Made by a program: the position numbers and the translations under genes. 64,000 nucleotides of DNA from Sophora flavescens (Eukaryota; Streptophyta; Magnoliopsida; Fabales; Fabaceae). Shown in pieces: positions 21,972-32,388 of the stretch (position 1 is its first letter; every line of letters begins with the position of its first letter). Below the pieces are notes generated by a model that did no database searches, was not told the DNA's origin, and was given only the letters and a program-made list of their open reading frames with translations. The stretch spans positions 1,364,001 through 1,428,000 of the forward strand of contig JAUPTC010000016.1 in NCBI GenBank assembly GCA_030762895.1, written 5' to 3'.

Positions 21972-22463
21972 AATATTTAGCAAAATATAACTTCAGACAT
22001 TAATATTTATTCCAAACAATCTCATATATGTCATTCCAACAAAAATATTAAAGAAAATGAGGATCATAAAAGTATGAAAAATAATGCTTAAGTATAAGTA
22101 ATACTAACATTGAGGAGTACGGTGGTTGTGTGTGTGCTCAGAAGGTGTGTGTGTGCAGGTGGAAGACCTTTGATTCAAAACTCAAACTTAGAAATAAAAT
22201 TTCAGGAAGACAGATGCACATACCTGGAGGAAGACGAATGTTGTGCGACAGCGGTTTGGGGTCGAAGATGGAGAACGACGACGACTCGAGGCTAGGTCGT
22301 ATCTTGGGGTGGCGGTTCCTGGATCAATGACTGAGACAATTGGGACAATTCTTTCAAGTGAGAGATAGGTTGGAGTTTGGGCTTTGGAACATATGGTGGG
22401 ACAGTGGCGAGGGACTAGCGAAAGGGGAAACAATGGTGTCGGCGGAGCAGAAACGGTAGGGAG
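21061..22463. other. Low-complexity intergenic stretch
   Basis: A GGATTGGATTGGATCGGATC-rich tract lies at 21345-21500, possibly one end of a hAT-like element whose other end I could not find. The rest is AT-rich to about 22090. At 22110-22460 GC rises and short GAC/GGT-rich frames appear, with no recognisable protein. Confidence 0.4.
21926..21961. repeat. (GT)n microsatellite
   Basis: About 18 GT repeats followed by (AT)n. Simple sequence, likely length-polymorphic. Confidence 0.95.
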
Positions 22464-23067
22464 TAGAGATGGCAAAACGGGCCAACCCACCCCATTTCGA
22501 CCCGGCCCGTCATTGACCCGTCGAAAACGGGTCGGGTTGACCCGTTTTAGTTAAGCGGGTTAAACCTCCCAACTGCACCCCGTTTAGCATTGGGTTGGCG
22601 GGTTGGCCCGCCAAAAATTATCAACATTTAAAAAATTATATAAAAACGAAAAATAATAAAGTTATTTACATACAAATATCATTTAAAATATCACAAAATA
22701 TAAATAATTACTTTTCGATAGTGGACTAACTAATATTAGTGAATGGAATGAATTACATACAAATATATATAGTTCTAATGATTAATTGTAAACTAAAAGT
22801 ATATAAATATATATACAAATAATAATCGAATGTGATGAACTAACTAATGATCTTTTGGGTGAACAAACTAAAATATATTTATAGCATAAAAAGGTATACT
22901 TTTTTCAAGAAAATAAAAGAAATGCGCCCCGCCACCAACCCATTTTCTTGGTGGGTTGGGCGGGACGGATCAAAACTGGTTGGTGGGTTGAGAACCTCAA
23001 CCCAACCCGCCAAAAATGACGGGTTAAACGGGTCACCCGTCGGGTCCAACCCATTTTGCCATCCCTA
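22464..23067. mobile_element. hAT-like MITE with GGCGGGTTGG interior
   Basis: The ends are inverted: TAGAGATGGCAAAACGGG at left and CCCATTTTGCCATCCCTA at right (16 of 18 pair). Internal GC-rich sub-ends (GGGTCGGGTTGACCCG, GGCGGGTTGGCCCGCC) flank an AT-rich centre. No transposase is present. Candidate 8-bp target copies (ACGGTAGG / ACAGTAAG) match only 6 of 8 and are offset by 3 bases, so the exact ends are uncertain. Confidence 0.65.
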
Positions 23068-23489
23068 ACAGTAAGTGTGGGAGACGACGACGAGAAACTA
23101 ACGAAGAGGGCATGAGGGAGACAACGATTATGGTGGTTGTGAGGGCTGCACGCTCTGTACAAGCTTAAGGGCTTGAATAGTGGTTGTGCGATGATGGTGT
23201 GTTGTGGTAGTGCAATGCTAGTGGTTCAACGGTGGCTGTGGTGGTTGTAGAGGAAATATGAGTGAAGGTTGTGAGAGTCGCAGAGTATAGGTCGCACGAA
23301 ATTTTGAGAATGAAAGAAAAGTGCGTGGGAGGGAACAATTTTATTTTAGGAAAAGAAATAGACAGCACATGAAGTGCTATCATAAGTAATAAAACACTAT
23401 TAAAAATCTTCTGCCTCTTTTTTTCAATAACATTTTAATAAAAAACATTATTGAATACAAGCTATTGAATCCTTTTTTATAGTAGTATC
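23068..23489. other. Unassigned stretch right of the hAT-like MITE
   Basis: GGT/GTG-rich to about 23260, then AT-rich. No gene is supported. The last bases read CCTTTTTTATAGTAGTA, which on the minus strand resembles a CACTA terminus (TACTACTATAAAAAAGG). I found no matching left end, so this is only a hint of another element. Confidence 0.35.
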
Positions 23490-23816
23490 GGTGAGTCCGT
23501 ATGGATAAGATAAGGGAATTTATTTGGAGGCAATTAACTCAAGGAAACACAAGATTGTTCTGTAGTATAGTGCCGGTCAGTCGGTGTGATGGATGTACTT
23601 GTTTTGTTTGTGTTTGTGACGCTACTGCACTCTCGCATGCCTAACTTTCAAGTTTCAGTGCAATAATCTTATGGAACGAGAGTCAGTAAACATGTCCCAT
23701 TATATGTCAGGTGAGTTATTTTATGTATTGTATTGTATATTGTATGGCTGGTCATGGTTTCTAAGTCTGAACTCTTAAATAATAGAGAATTGAACAGAGG
23801 GGAACCGTGTTCAGGT
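23490..23816. repeat. Direct repeat copy 2 (left flank of CACTA-A)
   Basis: Second copy of the sequence at 20261-21060, shorter and diverged. It ends GAGGGGAACCGTGTTCAGGT where CACTA-A inserts. The uninterrupted partner continues GTGGTGACCGTGGGGTTAGG, and the right flank of CACTA-A resumes GGTGTGGTTTAGGC, so copy 1 approximates the empty site. The last three bases, GGT (23814-23816), are the target site. Confidence 0.65.
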
Positions 23817-23837
23817 TACTAGTATAAAATATACTTT

Positions 23838-24192
23838 TAACATCGATTTTAAAAAAAACGATGTGAAAAAAGAGGTGGTGGTATTTTTGAAATTAAATTG
23901 AAAATTTTTAACATCGATTTTATATTAAACTGATGTTATAAAGGTTTTAACATCGGTTTCTAAAAACCCGATGTTGAAAATTGAACCAAAAATAAAAAAT
24001 TTAAAAATGCATAATTTAACACATCGGTTTTGTCATAACCGATGTGGAAATGTGTATGTTTTAACATCGGTTTCTTAGAAACCGATGTGGAAAAACGAAT
24101 AAAAAAATTAAGGAATAAATAATATAACTTTTAACATCGGTTTTAAAATAACCGATATGTAAAACCTTATAACATCGGTTTTTTTTAACCGA
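23838..24192. repeat. Left subterminal repeats of CACTA-A
   Basis: Six or more hairpin-capable pairs of the type ACATCGGTTTT...AACCGATGT, spaced by 20-50 AT-rich bases. The right-end partner set is at 61215-61567. These are probable transposase-binding sites by analogy with other CACTA ends. Confidence 0.8.
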
Positions 24193-24248
24193 TGTGTATT
24201 GTTATCTGTCATTTTTAATTCCCCCTTCCTCCTTTTCATTTTCGCGCT

Positions 24249-24474
24249 GCTATATAAGAGACCTTTTTATCTGTCCTTTTCATCTGCATGCCTGTGAGCT
24301 CACTCTCCCTCCTTTTCGTTTTGATTTCTTTGAATATTTGCGCCAGTTCTTTGATTTCACTCGCTGCCACCATTCACTCCTCGAAAGGGTTCTTCAACCC
24401 TTACACCAACAGCGGCGGCGTGGAAAGGGTTCTGTGGTGCGGCTTCAGGGTCACCCTCCTCTCTCCTCCAAAGG
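24249..24474 (+). promoter_or_regulatory. Probable CACTA-A promoter and leader exon
   Basis: CTATATAAGAG (TATA-box-like, about 24250-24260) is followed by a pyrimidine-rich leader and a GGCGGCGTGG block. A donor-like AAAG/GTAAACCC lies at about 24474. A possible next exon lies near 26664-26722, between TTGTATAG and CCTG/GTAAGC. This is inferred only from signals and position. Confidence 0.4.
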
Positions 24475-25061
24475 TAAACCCTTTTCTTCAAAATTTTTTT
24501 TTATAGATTTGTAAAATTATATCATCGCTACCGTTGGGACTTCTTATATGATCTTTGAGGAGAATAAGCTCACTGTGATAGCAATCAATTCATGACTTCT
24601 GTTTGACATGGAATCGGTGATTAATTCCTTAGAGACTTGTTTGTTGTGCATTGCTTTAAAGACCTGATTATCAGCTGGTCTCCCTGAAATTAAAGAGGGG
24701 AAAAGGAAGCTGTTAATTTGTTATAATCCTCTGTTACTAAAGCAGTGCTCTCATTTCATTTATCAGCTTATGTTTACTGGTGTCCATGTGCCTCCCATTT
24801 ATTAGTTTATGTTTGAAAGATATGGTCAGCAATGGGTCATTTCATAAACAAAGCCAAAACTTAAACACCAAAATCTTGCAGCTTTGCAAGATTGAGAAAA
24901 TTTAAATTCTTAAATGCAATTTCCTGATTGTCTATGTTGTTAAAGTTGTCCATGAAATGTGGGCATGGTGCACCTAAAAATTTCTCTTCAATGAATTGAA
25001 AATGCAAAAGGCAATGATATTCAGTTAAACACTTCATACCAAATGTCAGATTAGAAGCTTA

Positions 25062-25530
25062 CTCTGTTGGAATGTTATATTGAGAGTATCTTTTGTTAAG
25101 AAACTTTGTTAGCTCAGGAACACTAGTATTGTGACCACAACATATGTATCGACCTGAAGCAGATTCTCTCTCTGCCACAAATCTATGTGCTCGAACAATA
25201 TCCTCCACATGAGTGATGGATATTGATCCTGACACCAATTGCATATCTTTCAAATGGTTTAGAAGGGAATCATTGCCTGTAAGGTATCAAATTGTCATTG
25301 AAACATTAATGAGTCAAGTAATATTGTGCTTCTAAGCATTTGACAAGGGTAATAGAGCATAAACCAGTGGATTAGACAGTTTTTGAACCTGTTATCAGGG
25401 AAGTGGCAATGCCAATACTGGTTGGGATGTCTGGAGTGAGAGAGGGACCAACTGTCAGAGTAGGTATTAGAGTTATGAGATCAATGTGATTTTCTTTAGC
25501 AAATTCCAATAACTGATGAAGTGATGTTTA
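25062..25530 (-). pseudogene. Captured anthocyanidin reductase (ANR-like) exons
   Basis: Two minus-strand exons of an NADPH-dependent anthocyanidin/dihydroflavonol reductase. The first (about 25530-25389) reads FAKENHIDLITLIPTLTVGP and PDIPTSIGIATSLITG, ending at a CAG/GTTCAA donor. The second (25276-25062) follows a TTACAG acceptor and reads GSISITHVEDIVRAHRFVAE and SASGRYICCGHNTSVPELTK, ending at a GTAAGC donor. The splice joint keeps frame (ITG-ND). In the intact enzyme this is the C-terminal half, which follows the Rossmann domain; the Rossmann half is missing. ANR makes flan-3-ols for condensed tannins. Here the exons lie antisense to the CACTA-A transcript within a probable first intron, so they are captured cargo rather than a gene. 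Confidence 0.85.
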
Positions 25531-25689
25531 CTATTTCTGCGTCTGGCGCCATTTATATGATCTGCTCCTCTTATGTCTCTTTCAAATTCAAAATGTTTTG
25601 GGACTTCTTCCTTTAGAAAACCTCTCATTGTCTATGAAATTGTATATTTTCATTGAATACATATGCTTCTGATCATCTTTTTTGTGTTG

Positions 25690-26205
25690 AACAATCTTGT
25701 TGGAGTCAATGTTGCATTGCTAGCTAAACAAGGTTGTAGGATCATGTCTAATCCGGATTCTACTCTGTCTAAGTGCTTGAGAGCTAGATACTTTCCTAGA
25801 GGGGGTTTTCTTAAAGCAAAAGTAGGTTATTTGCCGAAGCAGATTCATTTGGCTTGGAGAATACTACATTCTAGCCTTCCTGTTAAGCAAAATTTATTTT
25901 CTAGAGGTGTGAATTGTTCCCCTTTTGCCCCAGGTGCATGAATGTTAGTGAGGATATTGATCATGTTTTCAAATTTTGTGATTGGGCTAGGAGAATTTTG
26001 TTTGCTTCTCCATTGGGTGTTAAATTTGATCAGCCTTCTTTGGATGGAGAATCTTTTATTACTTGGCTGGAAAAATACATTGTGGAAGCCCCTGTTGACA
26101 TAGTGGAGTTAACCATTTCCATTTGCAATGGAATTTGGCTTGCAAGAAATAAACGGTGCTTTGACAATGTGGATGTTCTCCACTTCTCCCTGAACATGTT
26201 GTGAC
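25690..26205 (+). pseudogene. LINE-type zf-RVT domain fragment
   Basis: The plus-strand frame reads VNVALLAKQGCRIMSNPDST, then CLRARYFPRGGFLKAKVGY, then HLAWRILHSSLPVKQNLFSR, and after a one-base frame change PFCPRCMNVSEDIDHVFKFC, then GIWLARNKRCFDN. These are typical of the zinc-binding region found at the end of plant LINE reverse transcriptases and of related host-like fragments. The segment between GYLP and HLAW is shorter than usual, so part has been deleted. It lies in the same probable intron of CACTA-A as the ANR exons. Confidence 0.7.
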
Positions 26206-27254
26206 AAAGGCATGCAATTGCTTGGCTGAATATAAATTGGTGATTAAATCCCTCCCTGGACATAATGAATCGGGTTTTGGTAAATGATATATCAGATTAA
26301 TTATCTTTATTTGATTCTGTGAGTTGGGTTGATTAATCCCTATGAAGGAGAAAAGCCTTATGGGTTTCTAAGCTTAAATATATCAGATTTGCAAGTATTG
26401 GAATATTGAGACAATTTACTTAAACTATCCATTTATTTTCTTTTCTTTTTTCTTTATTTCTTTTTTCTGCTTTAAGGAATATTGGTTTGGATTTTCTACT
26501 GTAAGCTTAATTATTTCTTATATGTATGTGTGTGATTTATCTCTGTCAAAGTTCTTCTGTATTTATGCTCCTATATTGATCAAGCTACATAATTGTTGTT
26601 GTGACCTTGTTATTCTGGTCTTGTTATGAAAATATTCACAAAGTGCTTCTCTTTTTGTATAGGTACACTTGTTGTTATTCATTATTCATTACGGTTTCCG
26701 GCTGAGTGTTCTTCCCACACCTGGTAAGCTTTCTCCTCTCCATTTTTCTCGTTTGGTTTTTGTTTGCATTGTACTTGGGGATTGGAGTGTTTTATTATTT
26801 TTCTTAATGTTAATTATTTAGTAAAGCCTTAGTTTCCCGTTTGAGATGCAATACTAATGAGCACACGTGTACGTGCTTAAAGTACCGCTCATTGTGTTGG
26901 ATCTTGAATTGTCCAAAGTTGGACAGTTTAGGAAAAAACTTTTTCTTAATTCAGTTAAAATAGTTATTCATTGATTCTAATATTATATACTTGATGAAAG
27001 TTCGGATTGATACATTTCCTTTCCTTCTCCGGGTGCATACTTTATCGTGGTGGATGTCATCATGTTCAAGTAGTGTACGTCGGAGACCGAAGGGAAATGC
27101 TGCCGAAATTTTGTCGAGTATGAGCATGAGAGTTAAGGACTAACTGTTAACCGAATGTTGAAAAAGTTTCTTCTCAAATGGGATAGGGCCATACCCTGTC
27201 ATAAGAAGTGGTTGATGAATATGTTGGACTAAGTACGAAGTTATTGGTTTAGTC

Positions 27255-29166
27255 ATGGATCACGGTTGGATGAATGCTAGACGGACAAGTGATGAGTATG
27301 AGAATGGAGTGGAAGATTTTCTACAGTTTGTAAAAACAAATGCTCCTGATAGTGGTAACGGAAGGTTTTATTGTCCTTGTGTTAACTGTTTGAATGAGAG
27401 ACGACTAAAAGCTAAGGAGATACGTGATCATCTTATTTGTGAGGGGATTTGCAAGTGTTATACAACATGGATATGTCATGGTGAATCGTTAGACAGGCCG
27501 AGGGTGTCGGATAGAGAGGAAGTTGATGACGTGGAAATGGACGATGGACTAGAGGACATGATCCGTGATGTTGGGCAAGAGTCTTTTCGGCACGCACATG
27601 TGTATGATACTTTGTGCAGTGATGCGGAAGTGGCTTTGTATCCGGGGTGCACTAATTTCACATGGTTGTCAACGGTGTTAAGATTGTTCAATGTGAAGGC
27701 AAGAAATGGGTGGAGCGATAAAAGCTTTACCGAATTGCTTGAGTTGTTGAAAGACATGCTTCCAGAAGGCAATACATTGCCATCTCGAAACTATAAGGCA
27801 AAGAAGATATTGTGTCCGATGGGTATGGAGTATAAGAAAATACACGCTTGCCCCAATGATTGCATATTGTACAGGTAAGAGTTTGAAGAGATGCACGAGT
27901 GCCCCAGGTGTGGGGTATCACGCTACAAAAGTCAGACATGCCATTACTAGGTTATGCTTATTCTTCAATGCTATATGTAGCAAGGTCATTGACACTAAAA
28001 AGTTGGATGACTTGGAAAATGAGGCAGCCATTATCTTGTGCCAATTGGAGATGTATTTTCCGCCTTCATTTTTTGACATCATGGTTCATTTGATTGTTCA
28101 TCTAGTGAGGGAGATTAGATTGTGCGGCCCCGCTTATTTAAGGTGGATGTACCCGGTTGAGCGATACATGAAGATCTTTAAAGGATATATGAAGAATCCA
28201 CACCGTCCCGAAGCATCTATTGTTGAAAGGTATGTTGCAGAAGAAGCTATTGAGTTTTGTACAGACTACATTTCAGAAGCGGAACCTGTAGGGCTTCCGA
28301 AGCCTCGTCACGAAGGAAGATATGATGGTAAGGTTACACGAGGTATCACTGTTAAGAGCATGGATCAGGAGGAAGTGCTTCAAGCACATTTGTATATATT
28401 GAATAACACTGATGAGGTTGAACCATACTTATGTGAGCACAAAAGCATCATCAATGAAACTTACCCTAGAATGAATGAAAAATGGTGTTTGAACAAGCAT
28501 AACAAGACTTTCTTGAAATGGTTTAAGGAAAAAATTGCAATGGATGGTATTGCTTCTGATACATTAAAATGGCTAGCACAGGGGCCTAACTTTGATGTCA
28601 TATGCTGGAGTGGGTACGATATCAATAAGTTTTCCTTCTATACAAAGTCCCAGGATGACAAAAGTACTATGCAAAACAGTGGGGTTATGGTCGTCGCTGA
28701 GTCCATGCATTTCTCTAGTTCGAATGATAAAAACCCTGCTATGGCATCCGTTTCATACTTTGGAATCATTGAAGAGATATGGGAGATTGATTACACGAAG
28801 TTTAGAGTACCTGTTTTTAAATGTCAGTGGGTCGACAGTAACAATGGTGTGCAAACCGATGAGTTAGGATTCAAATTGGTGGACCTTAATAAGTTAGGTA
28901 ATAAAGAGGAGCCTTACATCATGGCATCCCAAGCAAAACAAGTGTTTTATATCCGTGATCCTTCTAACAAAAGGTGGTCAGTGGTTCTCCAGGGAAAAAA
29001 CATGTATAATGGTAGTGAGGGAAATCAAGATTCAACTCTTGATATTTCTGATACTCCTTCTTTCTCAACACGAGTGCCTAATTTCAATGAGGAAAATGAA
29101 GTGGATGATGTACATGCTACTCGTAATGATCACCAAGAAGGGTTATGGGAGAACTTTACTAATTGA
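27255..29166 (+). pseudogene. TNP2-type transposase of CACTA-A lacking its catalytic centre
   Basis: It starts at an ATG in the context GTCATGGATCACGG. Residues 1-75 form the transposase-associated domain (DHGWMNARRTSDEYENGVEDF, CPCVNCLNERR, HLICEGI). The N-terminal TNP2 segment follows to NDCILY, where a stop interrupts at 27876-27878. About 60 bases later the sequence passes from the zinc-like CPRCGVSRYK directly into VRHAITRLCLFFNAICSKVI (DUF4218), then RWMYPVERYMKIFKGYMKNP, and near 28800-28990 a DUF4216-like block (VPVFKCQWVD, KQVFYIRDP). The whole Transposase_21 core is missing; the remnant at 8839-10920 still has it. The end of the gene is intact (stop at 29164-29166). It cannot catalyse transposition alone. 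Confidence 0.88.
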
Positions 29167-29320
29167 CCACAAAGTAAGTTTAGTTTGAGTTATGTTTAAA
29201 GGCATATTATATGTTTACGTTGATATTTATAAGTTGTGTTTACGTACGTTGGTCGATATTTATAAGTTATGTATGATATTTATCCTGACATACTAACAAG
29301 TTTTTTTTTGTTTAAACAGG

Positions 29321-31004
29321 TATACATGACTGATCCTGAGGATATCCCTCCTTCATGCAGCTGGGCCGGAGACTCCGCTCACCGGGTAGAAAGGGTAGAC
29401 GTGCCACACGAATGAGGAAATTGACTGCCAACCATGCTTCAAATCAAAGGATGAGAATAGACTTTGATAATAACCTCAATCCTATTGGGCCATTGGCAGA
29501 GCAGTTTAACAGTTTTGTGGCGACCCTTGCTAGGAGCAAGCCTAGTATACTCATTGATAATTGGAAAGATGTACCGGCGGATGTGAAGGATCAGATATGG
29601 GAGAGTATTCTGGTATCTATACTTTTACGTCCTGTGTTTGTTTGTATCTACTTTATTTTAATCTTACTAATATCATACAAAGAATTGCTGATTCTTTTGG
29701 TCTTAATGTAGCTCACCTTTGACATACCGGATACGACGGTTATGAAGAAGCGTTTGATAAAGTATGCTGGTGAGCGTTGGAGGGCTTTTAAGGTCGACCT
29801 GGGCAGATACTATGTATTCAATCCAACATGTGAAAAGAACCCACTTGAGGTGTACCCGTTTCTTGACCAGGCGACGTGGGATCGCTTTGTTCAGAGCCGA
29901 CATGATCCCGGCTTTCAAGTTAACTTATTTGATTTGTCTCTAAATTTATGTAATTTCGTTAATTTTATTTACTTATGTAATTTAATTGTCTTCTATTTAT
30001 AACAGGAGAAGAGGAAAAAGGGGCAGGAAAACCAAAGCAAGAATGTCTACCCCCATGTCATGTCTCGTGGGGGATATAAAAAGCTTGGTCAAATAATGGT
30101 GGAAGAGGAAAAGAAAGCACGTCAGGAAGCAAAGATCTCAAAGCGGATCCTAACGTTGAAAATCGTCCAGAGGTTGTTGATCCACCTCCACCCCCACGCC
30201 ATCGTAAATGGAAGAGAGCCCGACAAAGAAAAACGGGACAATATACATCTGAGGAGGCCCGCCAAGTAGCTGAGAAGATTGTAAGTATAGTTTGAATTGT
30301 AATTGTCATTTTAAGATTGTTACCGAATTGTAATGTGACCTGATATTTTATATGTGATAGGATGCCTTGGACGAGCAGGTAACCCAAGGAACCTTTGTTC
30401 CTAGAGGACGCGATGATATCTTAGTCGCCGCTACTCTCAGAAACTGCACCACCCGGGCCGTGTCATTGGTGTTGGATGGGGCGTCGGCATTCGCCAATAC
30501 CATGGTTCATCTTCACACCAATGCCACAGGGATGTTGATGCAGATAGAGCACGGCTAAAACAGGAGATTGCAGTTGAGCTTAGACAGGAGATGGCCGAGC
30601 AGTTTGCCCAGCAGATGACAACCGGTGTCCAACCCTCTGTCCAACCCTCTGTCCATGTGAGCACTTAGGGCTCATGTGATCCTCCTCATCAGCCTGAAAA
30701 TGATGATGATGGTGATGATGATGATGATGATGATGATGACGACCCTGATAGGTGTGAGCTGTATGTTGATGATCATCATGATCACCGCTTAGTGGCATTG
30801 GGGAGGGCACATAATAACTTAGATAATACCATACACCATCGTTTATTACCAGATGATCAGCTGAGGGTCTTTGTTGAGATTATTCGAGATGCTGATGCTC
30901 GAGTCCCTGTGCCCACTGAGGAGGTTCAAACAGTGGGTCAGGCCCCCGGTAACTTCATCCTCTGGCCAAGAAGACTGGTCAGCTTTCTTGTTGCATCTAA
31001 GGTA
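29321..31004 (+). pseudogene. Second CACTA gene, Transposase_24-like (Ptta/En/Spm) part
   Basis: Several exons with recognisable borders. One runs 29321-29609 (NHASNQRMRIDFDNNLNPIG, DNWKDVPADVKDQIWESI). The next runs 29712-29918 (MKKRLIKYAGERWRAFKVDL, ATWDRFVQSRHDPGFQ), then 30006 to about 30278 (SRGGYKKLGQIMVEEEKKAR), then about 30361-31004 (TQGTFVPRGRDDILVAATLR, an Asp-rich run from a GAT repeat near 30700-30740, and PGNFILWPRRLVSFLV). This is the plant Ptta/En/Spm transposase family. By analogy with TnpA it would bind subterminal repeats. Frame changes occur near 29400 and stops near 30259 and 30668. A Ulp1-like part follows downstream. Confidence 0.7.
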
Positions 31005-31089
31005 TTCAGTTAGTTGTGTTTTTCTATATTCATAGTTGAAATTATTTATTATTGTTTAAAGATAATGCTTTATTTTTATTCGTTATAGG

Positions 31090-32388
31090 ATGTTGGAAAT
31101 GATATTCTGCCTAAAAGGTCAGATCCAGGAAGACCGTGAGATGTCCGCTCTCGCCAAGGTATTCATTTGACCATTTAATTAATTACGAATGAAATAACTT
31201 AATTATCTGTGATTACTAATATATATCTTTGTTGTTTAGGGGATCGACAAAGGGGCACCTGGTGATGTTTTTAAACTTCTGGCTATACAGGTTGTCACCA
31301 TGGAGAATGACGCAGCTTTGGTGAGGTGGGAACATGATGCCAGTCCAGGTGATGAACTGTATATCCCAAAGAAGGAACTTATGGAGATTGTACTCAATAA
31401 AGAAATGGCTAGTTCTGGACACCTATCGTTATGGTGCACGTAAGTACATTTTATTTATAAGTTAAGTAATTAATTTTTAAATACTATGATAATTAACATG
31501 TTTTTCCAATATATTAGGTATCTGCATCGTATGTTAGTTGATCAGGGTAACCTCGCCCTTTATGGATTCATTGACCCCATATTCATTCAGGGTGATGTTC
31601 TCCTAGAATCAGAAGATCGGGTCACCACCATACGTGATATACTTGCCCGAGACGATCATCAATTCTACCTTGAGCCTTATCTCAATAAGTAAGTACCGGT
31701 TATTTAATTATAACTATATATGACTTAGTCACTAACTGTTCCGCAAATACAACAAGATTGGCAAATCGTTGATCTTGTACCCTAGGATGAACGTCGTGGT
31801 CTTCTTCTGCTCAATTGGAAATAAGCCGGTGAATGAACTGAAGACGATCATCGAAACGTAAGCATTAAAATACTTTATAATCAGTAATGCAGTTGTTTTA
31901 ATTATCTGAAATCTATTAGATATACTTTAATTAATGTTTATTTTGTCATGATAGTTCTATTAATTCAAACCACATGTTGCGTGGTGAAAGGCGTCGGGCT
32001 ATCAGATGGATTATTCCTAGCATAAGATATTTATTAGTTCAAATGCATCAAATGCAGTGGGTATAATTATTGATTTCTATTTAATTCCTCATATTCTAAT
32101 TGGGTTTCATATGTACGTAGTCACGTATACAACGTGGATCATGGGAATGTGGATACTATGTGATGCAGTGGATGTTGGAAATTATCTCCTCCAGGATCAC
32201 TGAATGATGGCACGAGGTAAATGTTAATTGATAACAATTAGATCGAAGTAACAGTTATAGATTCGTTATATGTTTTATGTTAGTTTATTACTTAAAAGAT
32301 ATAATCTTTTGTCCAATTAAACTTGCAAATATTCAACAATCCAACTCCATTATTTGATTCCGACATCAACAACATAAGGAGGCGTTGG
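31090..32388 (+). pseudogene. Ulp1 (C48) protease-like exons of CACTA-A, interrupted by Ogre
   Basis: Exon-like blocks: about 31240-31440 (GDELYIPKKELMEIVLN, SSGHLSLWCTY); about 31518-31691 (YLHRMLVDQGNLALYGFIDP, FYLEPYLN); about 31755-31859 (LILYPRMNVVVFFCSIGNKP); and about 32125-32215 (WECGYYVMQWMLEIISS). The Cys in WECGYYVM fits the C48 nucleophile. The catalytic His normally in HWQ appears as GAT (Asp) in DWQ, next to an apparent one-base insertion that throws the frame. A TGA lies near 32204. The last exon (about 32340-32388) reads NNIRRRW and is cut by the Ogre insertion. Its remaining codons and stop are at 60859-60879, past the retrotransposon. SUMO-protease-like domains are common in CACTA second genes. 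Confidence 0.7.

Noticed and set aside
25062..25530. A native anthocyanidin reductase gene
   Set aside because: Only two internal exons exist, they lie inside CACTA-A borders, and no Rossmann-domain exons or promoter are found nearby.
30690..30742. Poly-Asp/His frames from a GAT repeat
   Set aside because: It is a trinucleotide repeat inside a CACTA exon; only the Asp reading is in frame with the gene.
27255..32388. An intact autonomous CACTA element
   Set aside because: The transposase core is missing, several stops and frame changes occur, and Ogre interrupts the last exon.
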